Assembly (NCBI GenBank): GCA_015066065.1
Contig: SVPB01000003.1
Span: 1-50,154, forward strand
DNA length: 50,154 bases
Origin: Oscillospiraceae bacterium
GTDB lineage: Bacteria > Bacillota > Clostridia > Oscillospirales > Acutalibacteraceae
Direction of reading: 5' to 3'
In this document: positions 1-8,488 of the stretch, in pieces
Numbering within the stretch: the first letter of the stretch is position 1
How the letters are laid out: the number at the start of each line of letters is the position of its first letter
The notes under the pieces: model-generated
The model's input: the letters and a program-made list of their open reading frames with translations, nothing else
What the model was told of the DNA's origin: nothing
Databases searched by the model: none
Position numbers and translations under genes: made by a program

Positions 1-1765
1 ACCCCTCATTTCAAAATGACAGTCATAAAGCATTTCAAAATGTAAATAGGAACGCTTTGCTCATTTCGAAATGAAAGTCATATATCATTTCAAAACGAAG
101 GGCATAAAAAATTGCTTTCAGAGATTGCGCTGACCCAAACTCGAAATGAAAGTACTCTCGAACGGATGGTCAGCACAATCCTTTTTTGAGGGAATGAAAG
201 TAATTTCAAAATATCATTTCAAAACTATTGTCATAGAGCATATCGAAAAGTAAATCATCAATCATACAAGAGCCATATTTAAGGGAAAGTAATAATAAAA
301 TGTTATCTTTAATTAATCTATAATTACTCTATATGGCTCTTAAAAGGAAAGTTCCGCAGGGCATAATACACCCACTGTCAATGGTGTGCACGAACCTTCA
401 TTTCTTACTGATTCTTTATTGACGCGGGGTATTATGCCCTGCTCATCTCGGCTCTCCGACTGCGTCTCCGAGCCGTTTCTATCTGACTTCGTCCAATAGA
501 AACGGCTCGGCTCCCAAAAAGAGAGTCATAAATCATTTCTAAAGGACAATCATCTATCATCATAGAAATGATAGTCATAGCACCTGCTTTGTAGTTTGTG
601 TGTTATCTTCTTCGGCTTCCTGCAGCTTGTCATTCATAATACGAATGACAACTTGCAGAAAGCCGAAAAGCTTTAATCTTGTCCAAGTTTATACTTGGCG
701 CAGGTGCAACTTTCTCTCGAAGAGACAGTCATAAATCATCCCGAAGCGAAAGTTCTTGTGCGATATTCTGCTGTAAAATAAGGTTAGTACTTGGCTTAAT
801 CTATTTTGCTTTCATCGCAAGATTAATAGATTTTCCGTGCGTGTTCTCTTGAAATCCAAGAGTGTAAATAACCTTGTATTATTTACTGACGCTACGCCGA
901 GTGCAAGGCATTTCAGCCCAGCCGAGACTAAACAACTCGTTCGGCGGGGATTTTCATTTTGTATTTAAACTACGATTAAATCCCGGAAACTTCGTATGCA
1001 ATTCCCATAAGAGACGGAGATTCCCTTAATGGACGGTAGCACCACCGCTTGAGCAGTTTTATTTACCGACGAAACTCTCAAACGTCGTGGATTCCATAAT
1101 TTTCGTCAATAACTTAAGGCTGAATCCAAGCCGTCGTTACGCACTTATTTTCGTTCACAGATTGCCATAAGTGAAAGCAGATCTGTATATTGCACTTTGC
1201 ATCTTCGCCCATTGTGCACAAGTGGTTTTGTCACACTGCACCATCCGGTCTGCCGTGTGCGCAGGTTCGCAGTCGAACATCCTTGTTTCATAACGGCTCT
1301 GCTATCCGCACATTTTAGTTCACATTGCCTTTGTGAAGGGCTTGTATATCACAGCTTTTCCTATTCCTTTGGACCACCGCGTGAAAGTGGGTTCTGATTT
1401 ATTGCGGGAAATCATAAAACCGAGCAACGTAATAGGTCGATTAAAAATGTTTCGCCTATCTTCCATATATCACCCTGTCCGCTGCCGTAACAGTGACAGC
1501 TCTTTAATTCCGTATTTCCAGTTCTTCGGTCCTACGGATAATCAGCCTTAGAGCATCGACTGATGAAGTTATACCTTAACTTCAAAGGGTTCTCTGCTAG
1601 TGATTTACAGCCTGCCGCAGAACTCAGACTGCTGTACTCGGCACCAATGCTTTGGCGCAACTAACTTCCCACGTCACATACAATCATTTTGAACCACCTT
1701 CCTTTATGCGTTTATCTTGTTCCCGTCACTTACCGGAGAACAAGACATAAAAAGAAGGCAAAAAG
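1..1765 (-). ncRNA. Candidate large structured non-coding RNA region (strand inferred from promoter at 1938-1966)
   Basis: No convincing ORF; many perfect inverted repeats, e.g. 268-278/331-341, 356-369/429-442, 470-482/496-508, 580-587/700-707, 610-635/643-670, 1142-1148/1167-1173, 1565-1571/1577-1583; recurring AGTCATAnAnCATTTC linker motif. Confidence 0.45.
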
Positions 1766-1908
1766 ATAACAAAAAAGCACCTACCCCGAAAGGTAAGTGC
1801 TAACTTGCAGTCCTTTTGCCTTTGCCCTATACGCAGGAACCAAGCATAACAAACAAGCGCAACTAATCCTTTGGGAACATTGCAATTTTCGTTATCTTTT
1901 AAAAACAC
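1726..1908 (-). CDS. Possible leader peptide ORF (60 aa, GTG start)
   Basis: ORF starts just after the promoter with an SD-like AGGAG and overlaps the terminator hairpin; coding status uncertain. Confidence 0.3.
   Translation of the reverse strand: MFLKDNENCNVPKGLVALVCYAWFLRIGQRQKDCKLALTFRGRCFFVIFLPSFYVLFSGK
1770..1801 (-). terminator. Intrinsic terminator within leader
   Basis: Minus strand AGCACTTACC-TTTCGG-GGTAGGTGCT followed by TTTTTT. Confidence 0.75.
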
Positions 1909-1937
1909 TCCTGCTTTATTTTAAATAGGTCATTATT

Positions 1938-1966
1938 AGTTTAACACCTATATTTAAATATGTCAA
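1938..1966 (-). promoter_or_regulatory. Sigma-A type promoter TTGACA-N17-TAAACT
   Basis: Minus-strand TTGACATATTTAAATATAGGTGTTAAACT; -35 at 1961-1966, -10 at 1938-1943, 17-nt spacing. Confidence 0.75.
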
Positions 1967-2005
1967 CAGGGTTGACAGTGAAATGACCTGACAGGTGACC
2001 GGAAT

Positions 2006-2227
2006 TTAAAATAGGTCTCTTGGGTCTATTCCAAGAGCCTCGGCAATATAGAATATCATACTAAACGATGGCTCTATTTTGCCCGACATAACGCGGCTGA
2101 TGTACCCGGGATTTTTACCTAAGTCGGTGCTTAGATCCTTGTACGTCTTATTTTTCTTCTCCATTGCAGCATACAGTTTGGAGTAAAAATTGTGTTTAAA
2201 CTCATACAATGTTTTTACTTCTTTCAT
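2006..2227 (-). CDS. XRE-family helix-turn-helix protein
   Basis: 73 aa; MEKKNKTYKDLSTDLGKNPGYISRVMSGKIEPSFSMIFYIAEALG is a Cro/C1-type HTH. Confidence 0.8.
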   Translation of the reverse strand: MKEVKTLYEFKHNFYSKLYAAMEKKNKTYKDLSTDLGKNPGYISRVMSGKIEPSFSMIFYIAEALGIDPRDLF

Positions 2228-2438
2228 ATTTTTAACCTCTTTTAAAAAAATTTAAGAGCCACGAACCCGCGACTCTTTGGTTAAAAATATGATAAATGTT
2301 ATATACGACTTTCAAGAAAACATTAACTGAAGGGTAAAAAACACAAAAAACAGCGAATATTTGCTCATACAACACACTTTTTTGAGCGAATATAGAAAAA
2401 ACACAGCCCTTTTTAAATAAAAGAACTGTGTTTGATTT

Positions 2439-2717
2439 TTATCGGAACAAATCTGAATGACTGCCAACTCTGTATAGCATTAAGACAAGAACATCGTCAA
2501 TAACTTCATATACCAGCAACCAATCAGGTTCTATATGGCATTCTCGGCAACCTTTGTAATTACCGCTTAAATCGTGATCGCGATATTTTTCTTCCAAAGG
2601 TTCGCCATTGGCCAACTTTTCAATTACTGCAAAAAGTTTTTCCGTATCCTTACCTTGCTTTTTGGCGAGTTTTAAATCCTTTTTGAACTGTGTTGTAAAT
2701 CTAACTTCGTACTTCAT
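2439..2717 (-). CDS. Type II toxin, YafQ/RelE family
   Basis: 92 aa; FTTQFKKDLKLAKKQGKD...LSGNYKGCRECHIEPDWLLVYEV...LVLMLYRVGSHSDLF matches the YafQ family; overlaps the antitoxin gene. Confidence 0.9.
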   Translation of the reverse strand: MKYEVRFTTQFKKDLKLAKKQGKDTEKLFAVIEKLANGEPLEEKYRDHDLSGNYKGCRECHIEPDWLLVYEVIDDVLVLMLYRVGSHSDLFR

Positions 2718-2986
2718 ACTTCAAGTGCCGCCCTTAAATCTGCCATATTACCATAACCGGTTGCGGTTTTATCATAGGCAATAGTTCTGCCTTCACGGAT
2801 AGCAGCGGCGGTAGTCTCGTTAGGAACATTTAGTTTTACTTCAAAAGGAATACCATTCTCTCTGATAGCCTGTCTTAAAAAGATATTAACAGCAGTAGTC
2901 ATATTAAGCCCTAAAGCGTCAAAAATCTTTTCAGCCTGTGCTTTAATTTCCTTATCCGTCCGAATATTTAAATTAGTAGACTCCAT
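2714..2986 (-). CDS. Type II antitoxin, RelB/DinJ family
   Basis: Start MESTNLNIRTDKEIKAQAEKIFDALGLNMTTAVNIFLRQAI at 2986 with SD GGAGGTG; ribbon-helix-helix RelB/DinJ. Confidence 0.9.
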   Translation of the reverse strand: MESTNLNIRTDKEIKAQAEKIFDALGLNMTTAVNIFLRQAIRENGIPFEVKLNVPNETTAAAIREGRTIAYDKTATGYGNMADLRAALEV

Positions 2987-3233
2987 ATAATACACCTCCG
3001 TTATTATTCTATGCATATTGTAACACATAATGCACACAATGTCAACACAAAATGTTGGTGTTATAACGAATTATACCAATCTTAAAACTAACTAATATTA
3101 CATTTTATCACTGAATGAAAAAATTGACTAATCATACATTTTCTTAATCTTGCTTACTATCTTGCTTACTATCTTGCTAAAAATCAATAAACATATCAAA
3201 ATATATTGATTTTTCTTTAAGCAGATAAAAACA

Positions 3234-3266
3234 GACCATATTTTAGAATATGCCCTAAAATATGGC
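3234..3266 (-). terminator. Intrinsic terminator after the cohesin gene
   Basis: Minus strand GGCCATATTTTAGGGCATATTCTAAAATATGGTC then TGTTTTT. Confidence 0.7.
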
Positions 3267-3276
3267 CTATTAGATG

Positions 3277-4491
3277 TTATTGTTTTTTCTTAATCAAAGC
3301 ATTTCCAAAATATCCACCGACCACACCAATAGCAAGTGCACCAACACCAACTATGAGTAGCCACCACCAAGCAATACCGCCTTCGGTTTTTGGAGTAGCG
3401 TCGGTATCGGGTTGAGTGTCAACCGGTTCGTCTGTAGAGGGTTCATCAGGAAGTTCTTCTACAGAACCGTCATGGGCTGCTGCACGTTTTACGATTACGG
3501 TGTACGTTTTCTTATCGCCATTTTCAGCTGTGCAAATTACCTTAACAGGATTATCTTGACCTGCAGCAAGGTTGTCGCCGCCTTCTACTGCAACAGAAGC
3601 TTTACCATCTACCGCTGAACCACCAATTTTAATACTGGTTGTTTCATAAGGCAACCAAACCACATATTGAGTGGTATCGGTATTAAATGCAGGAGAAAGT
3701 AAGAATCCGTCTACAGAAATGCCCGAAAGTTTATTGTTGTCACTTGCCTTATAATTCGGATCCTGCGCTCTTTTTACAGAAATGGTATAGGTTTTCTTAG
3801 CACCGTTTTCTGCTGTTACAGTAACCGTCACCTTGGTTGTTCCGTTAGCAGTAAGATTAGGGCTATTAACTGAAACCTTTGCCTTAGAATCTGCGGCAGT
3901 AGCACTAACATTAAGCTTAGACACCTCAAACGGAACGTTAGCGGTATAGTTTGTTGTGCCTGCTGAGAATGCAGGAGATATCGTAGCATTACTTACGGTA
4001 AGACTTGCAAGATTGTTATCGGTTGCGAGAGGTGCGGCGACTGTAGTCGAATATGTAACAGTACCAACATTGGCATCTGCACTACCGTCAGAAGCTTTAA
4101 CACCGGTATAAGAGATTTTGATATTTGTGCCTGCCGCAACAGATTTTACCTTAAATGTAGCAGTAAATAAAGTTTTGTTGCCGTTTATAGGATTGCTTAA
4201 ATTGTTATCATATGCAACAAAATTATTACCGTTAAATTCAACCGCCCAAGGGGAACCAATCTTTTGAGTTGTTCCAGACAGGGTGACCTGATTGCTATCA
4301 TAAGACAGTGTGCCTGAGGCGCCGAAAATTCCGCTACCATTCAGATTAAAACTTAATGTTATGGTATCGCCTGCACGAACTGTGCCAGGACCGGTTAAAC
4401 TTGCACTTGCGCTTGCTGCCGAAACAGTGATCGGCAACATTAACGCAAGGGTTAAAACCAAAACTGTTAAAATTGAAATTACTTTTTTCAT
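3277..4491 (-). CDS. Membrane-anchored cohesin-domain protein with two cadherin-like beta-sandwich domains
   Basis: Signal peptide; cohesin-like SLTGPGTVRAGDTITLSFNLNGSGIFGASGTLSYDSNQVTL...ATFKVKS; two repeats LxxLTVSNATISPAFSAGTTNYTANVP / LSGISVDGFLLSPAFNTDTTQYVVWLP; acidic/Thr linker; C-terminal TM and KKK. Confidence 0.85.
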   Translation of the reverse strand: MKKVISILTVLVLTLALMLPITVSAASASASLTGPGTVRAGDTITLSFNLNGSGIFGASGTLSYDSNQVTLSGTTQKIGSPWAVEFNGNNFVAYDNNLSNPINGNKTLFTATFKVKSVAAGTNIKISYTGVKASDGSADANVGTVTYSTTVAAPLATDNNLASLTVSNATISPAFSAGTTNYTANVPFEVSKLNVSATAADSKAKVSVNSPNLTANGTTKVTVTVTAENGAKKTYTISVKRAQDPNYKASDNNKLSGISVDGFLLSPAFNTDTTQYVVWLPYETTSIKIGGSAVDGKASVAVEGGDNLAAGQDNPVKVICTAENGDKKTYTVIVKRAAAHDGSVEELPDEPSTDEPVDTQPDTDATPKTEGGIAWWWLLIVGVGALAIGVVGGYFGNALIKKKQ

Positions 4492-4502
4492 ATTCTTTCT
4501 CC

Positions 4503-7500
4503 TTATCTTGCGGTGATACTGCCTTTACCAAGAATCTTGGCTTTAACCTGAATAAAGTCTGTAATAGAAATTCCACTATCACCATTTGTGTTGGCTGCAG
4601 TAGCATACACACCCGTTAAAGTTGACTTGTTCAGTATATGTGCCTTTATAGCTATCATATCTGTAACTGAAATGGAACCATCTCCGTTGGTATCACCCGT
4701 AACAATAACTGTGTAAGATGTTTTTACAGTATTTCCATCCATAATCTTAACGACCATTCCGGTACCAACCGCAGTGTTGCCACTAACCTCAGAGCTGCCT
4801 TTATAAACCTTGCAGTAAGAACCTTCGTTAAGTCCGGACAACAACGAAGAAACCGTTGTGCCTGCAGTTATCTTGCTAATATTGTTACCACTTATGGTGT
4901 GTTTTGAAGACGTAATTGCGGAAGGAACTTTTGCTTTTACTGAAATTGTGAAGGTGTCAACTTTACCACAATGCTCAACAGTTACAGTTTGTGTTCCGGC
5001 GTTCATACCATACGAGGCTGACCAATTTGATGATATTATTGCTGTTGTGTTATTATCATAATAAGCTGTTATAACCATTCCCGAAAAATCCATATCATCG
5101 TGTTCAACATAGGATAATTTTGTGGGCTTTGAAGTAACTTTTATTGATAAAAGATTTTTGCTGTAGGTTGCTTCACAGGTATCACATTCATAATAAATGT
5201 TTCCATTTTTGTCAGTCTTGCCTTTGTCCCAAATATGTATGCCAGTCGCTTCAATGATGTTTTGTTTTACTAGTACCTCTTCGCAAACAGAACAATGCTT
5301 TCCATCAGTTAGGCCTGTTTTGGTACAAGTCGGCTCAACACGATTATCTAAAACCTCTGTGTGACCTAGTGCATCTGGGAAACGCTCTTCTTGATAATCA
5401 CAAAACTTACATTTGTAAATTTCATGTCCTGTTTCAGTACAATTAGGCTTTTTTACGGTTTCTAACAATTCCAGTTGATGTTTGCCTTCTTCAATAAGCA
5501 GTAATGATTTAGAAAGCACATTTCCTGTTTTATCTATTGCGCGCAAAATCACATAACCGGGTTTTAACGGAGAAATGGTAGCTGCAGAAGTCTTTTTAAT
5601 CGAGGAACCCCAAGTAATAGTACTAGAGGAAACATTAGTTATTTTGGCAGTTGTTTCATCGGATATGATAAAATCAAAGTCCTTGTTCGCTTCATACTCT
5701 AATGTGATAGTTTCATCAGTTGTTAGTTTGTAATCATATACCAAACTTAGATTCGTAACATCAAAAGTTAGGCTTCCTCCATTATAAGTAACCGTAATAG
5801 TTTGTTCTCCAGCTTTAGTCTTATCGTATCCCGACACCATGGAAGGAATCACATCTATTTCTTCAACAGTTCCGTCGTTATAAATTTCAGCAATTTTAGC
5901 ACCTGATATATCAAAATCTTCTAACCCAACATAATACTCCGTTTTATATGGTAAGGATACTATACTTATACCTTGTACCTTTTGGATAAAGTTTATGCTG
6001 TTTGTAATTAACTCAGGATATGTATAATCTGATCCTGTTGGCATTCTCCAAACATTTTCAAAATCAAAACCGCTAAATGTAGTTTGTGATTGCAAGTGTT
6101 CAGATGTACATTTAATCGCACCTTCATCGCCGTATTCCTCGCCAGAACTAACGTTATTTAAATAATAACAATTTATAAATTTTGCATCCGGATTGCTTAG
6201 ATCAACAAGTAGTCCCGAAATTGCACCGCCTGCTCGTTCGGATGTAATATAGCCAACATTGTAACACGACTGAATTATATTATGATTTGTTCCGGCTATT
6301 CCACCGGCATACGAATATGAGTCATCACCATTTATCGCTCGAATATATCCTGTGTTAAAACAATCTTGTATTAATCCTGAGTTTGTACCGGCTATTCCAC
6401 CGGCATCATCTGTCGAATATATATATCCTGTGTTATAACAATTTTTAACAGTTCCACTATACACTACACCAACAATGCCGCCCAATGTGGTTGAACCGGT
6501 TTCATCTTCAATTTTTATATCGCAAGTATTAAAACAATTCTCAATAATTCCATTATCATTACGCCCAGACACACCGCCCGCACTTCCATACTTAATCGAA
6601 ATGTGTCCGTCTTCTATGCCTAAATTTTTAATGGTTCCACTATTGGTGTTAAATAAACCTGCGAAAACTGTCTGTTCGGATTGAATGTTTATAATAATGT
6701 TTTTTACACTATATCCATTTCCATCAAATACACCTGTGAAAGATTTATTCGTGGTTCCTGAACCGATCGGCTTCCAACCAGTTCCATTGTTATAAAATTT
6801 ACCATTTACTTCAAAATCAGACTCTAAGAATTCTATGTTTTTTACTAATTTAAAATGAGAAGATAAATAATTTCTTGTGTTATTCAAATGAGATGCACAA
6901 GCAATATAATAAGGAGATGCTTCCGTTCCATTTCCACCATTAAATGTTGCGTTTTCATTTACAATAAAACAGTCGACACCCTTTATTGTGGGATATTTGT
7001 AGTAATTACCCTCTGCAAATTCCCAAATAGATTCAAAATCAAAATTTATGTATGTGGATTGGTTCTTCAAATTTGAAAGGGAACGTTCTGATGTCCCAGT
7101 AATAGTTTTTCCACCTTCAATAGCAGGATAAAAGCAATCTTTTGCTGTAACTCCACTAGCATATGCAATAATTCCGCCTTTTTCAGCAGAACTAATTGTG
7201 CCCACGTTATAACAATTACTGATTTTAAGTCCGTTAGAGTATCCGACTATACCACCAACTCTACCATAAGTTCCATCTGCCGATAATTCTCCTGCATTAA
7301 AACAGTCTTTAATAACATCTTTAGAATTGGTGAGCGCAACGATACCGCCAACTTCGCTATCATAAGAAGCGTAGGAATTTCCAGGAAGTTGTTCAGAAAA
7401 CGATATGCCATTTAGTTTGCCAAAATTAGCGCAGCTAGTTATTTCGGTTTCAACTATATCTCCTGCTATTCCACCAATATTGTGAGTTCCAGTAAGTTCC

Positions 7501-8240
7501 CCATAATTAACAGATTCGCTTATGCTACCTTCTTGAACTGCACCACATATTCCACCGACTCGGTCAAAGGCGCCATCACATGTAATTTTTACATCACTTT
7601 GGCAGTCGATTATATCTGCCCAAGCTGTTCTTCCACAAATACCTCCAACATATACACTTTCATAATTGGGTGCTGTATCAATTACAATAGTTCCATTTGT
7701 TTTACAATTCTTTATGGCTGTGCTTGAAGCGGAACCGGAAACGCATCCCACATCAGCCCGTTTTGATAATTTAAGCGAAATATTGACAGAGCGCATTTCT
7801 AGATCTCTTACTTCGCCAGATACATCACCAAAGAGACCTATATATCCCAAATTAGAAGAATCACCATATATCGTAAGACCTTCTATGTAGTGACCGTTTC
7901 CATCAAAGGTTCCTGTAAAAGACCAAAAATAAGAACCGCTCGTCGTAATTATGGCTTCCCAACCATTTCCATTATTATAAAAATCTCCCCCTACGGCAAA
8001 ATCCGTAGCAGAAAATTCAATATCATCAATCAATTTATAATGTGCATCAAGTTCATTACGAACATTATTTAAGTGTTCCTTTGTTTCGATCAAGTAAGGA
8101 TCAGCTTGTGTACCACTACCACCAGCAAATTGTGTTGTTACTGCATTTGCCGTTATTGCCCCCAATGGCAAAGTAGTAATAATCATAGCAACGGAAAGCA
8201 ACACCGCAAATAGTTGTTTCCCTTTCTTTTTAATCTTCAT
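4503..8240 (-). CDS. Secreted multidomain GLUG-repeat protein with Ig-like domains and C-terminal type I dockerin
   Basis: Start MKIKKKGKQLFAVLLSVAMIITTLPLGAITANA at 8240 with SD GGAGGAGG; repeated GGIVGYSNGLKISNCYNVG-type GLUG motifs; C-term GDTNGDGSISVTDMIAIKAHIL...NTNGDSGISITDFIQVKAKIL dockerin repeats. Confidence 0.85.
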   Translation of the reverse strand: MKIKKKGKQLFAVLLSVAMIITTLPLGAITANAVTTQFAGGSGTQADPYLIETKEHLNNVRNELDAHYKLIDDIEFSATDFAVGGDFYNNGNGWEAIITTSGSYFWSFTGTFDGNGHYIEGLTIYGDSSNLGYIGLFGDVSGEVRDLEMRSVNISLKLSKRADVGCVSGSASSTAIKNCKTNGTIVIDTAPNYESVYVGGICGRTAWADIIDCQSDVKITCDGAFDRVGGICGAVQEGSISESVNYGELTGTHNIGGIAGDIVETEITSCANFGKLNGISFSEQLPGNSYASYDSEVGGIVALTNSKDVIKDCFNAGELSADGTYGRVGGIVGYSNGLKISNCYNVGTISSAEKGGIIAYASGVTAKDCFYPAIEGGKTITGTSERSLSNLKNQSTYINFDFESIWEFAEGNYYKYPTIKGVDCFIVNENATFNGGNGTEASPYYIACASHLNNTRNYLSSHFKLVKNIEFLESDFEVNGKFYNNGTGWKPIGSGTTNKSFTGVFDGNGYSVKNIIINIQSEQTVFAGLFNTNSGTIKNLGIEDGHISIKYGSAGGVSGRNDNGIIENCFNTCDIKIEDETGSTTLGGIVGVVYSGTVKNCYNTGYIYSTDDAGGIAGTNSGLIQDCFNTGYIRAINGDDSYSYAGGIAGTNHNIIQSCYNVGYITSERAGGAISGLLVDLSNPDAKFINCYYLNNVSSGEEYGDEGAIKCTSEHLQSQTTFSGFDFENVWRMPTGSDYTYPELITNSINFIQKVQGISIVSLPYKTEYYVGLEDFDISGAKIAEIYNDGTVEEIDVIPSMVSGYDKTKAGEQTITVTYNGGSLTFDVTNLSLVYDYKLTTDETITLEYEANKDFDFIISDETTAKITNVSSSTITWGSSIKKTSAATISPLKPGYVILRAIDKTGNVLSKSLLLIEEGKHQLELLETVKKPNCTETGHEIYKCKFCDYQEERFPDALGHTEVLDNRVEPTCTKTGLTDGKHCSVCEEVLVKQNIIEATGIHIWDKGKTDKNGNIYYECDTCEATYSKNLLSIKVTSKPTKLSYVEHDDMDFSGMVITAYYDNNTTAIISSNWSASYGMNAGTQTVTVEHCGKVDTFTISVKAKVPSAITSSKHTISGNNISKITAGTTVSSLLSGLNEGSYCKVYKGSSEVSGNTAVGTGMVVKIMDGNTVKTSYTVIVTGDTNGDGSISVTDMIAIKAHILNKSTLTGVYATAANTNGDSGISITDFIQVKAKILGKGSITAR

Positions 8241-8271
8241 AATGATGAGCCTCCTCCAAGGATTTCTAGTA

Positions 8272-8482
8272 TTAAAAAAGTGCGCCAACCGAAGCCGACG
8301 CACCGAAAAACGCAAACCCCGATTGTCGCCAAACAAATTTCAAGTATGAGAGGTTTCCCTACACAATAACCTGATGGAATTTGCGTTTTTACCAAATTCA
8401 CATGATTATTGTGCGCAAAAAGGGTATACTTACCCCTTTGCAAGGAAATCAACCATCATACTTTTATAAAATTTGTTTGGCA
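8272..8482 (-). promoter_or_regulatory. Riboswitch-like 5' leader upstream of the dockerin gene
   Basis: Closing stem 8456-8463/8342-8349, stem 8406-8413/8362-8369 with inner 8393-8399/8377-8383, a GC-rich hairpin, and an alternative 11-bp pairing 8380-8390/8306-8316 ahead of a terminator. Confidence 0.6.
8274..8303 (-). terminator. Intrinsic terminator with UUCG tetraloop in the leader
   Basis: Minus strand GTGCGTCGGC-TTCG-GTTGGCGCAC-TTTTTT. Confidence 0.85.
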
Positions 8483-8488
8483 TTTATT

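Noticed and set aside
1-260. CRISPR array from the repeated CATTTCAAAATG-like segments
   Set aside because: Copies are imperfect, irregularly spaced and without uniform spacers; no cas genes nearby.
1197-1551. Two overlapping plus-strand ORFs of 66 and 72 aa
   Set aside because: No SD, no family resemblance, and they lie in a region dominated by inverted repeats; more likely chance ORFs in a structured non-coding region.
1-1970. Group I or group II intron, RNase P, tmRNA or rRNA fragment
   Set aside because: I looked for domain V-like hairpins, group I P/Q/R/S-like elements and RNase P/tmRNA cores and saw none; no intron-encoded protein. A covariance search would be decisive.
3141-3180. Short tandem CTTGCTTACTAT repeats
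   Set aside because: Only two to three units of a low-complexity AT-rich sequence; no further structure to support a function.
8237-8452. 71-aa minus-strand ORF in the dockerin leader
   Set aside because: Overlaps the terminator hairpin and stems of the leader; no SD and non-ATG start; better explained as regulatory RNA.
8272-8482. c-di-GMP-I riboswitch assignment because of ACGCAAA
   Set aside because: The short match ACGCAAA is present, but the other conserved GEMM elements are not in the right arrangement; left unassigned.
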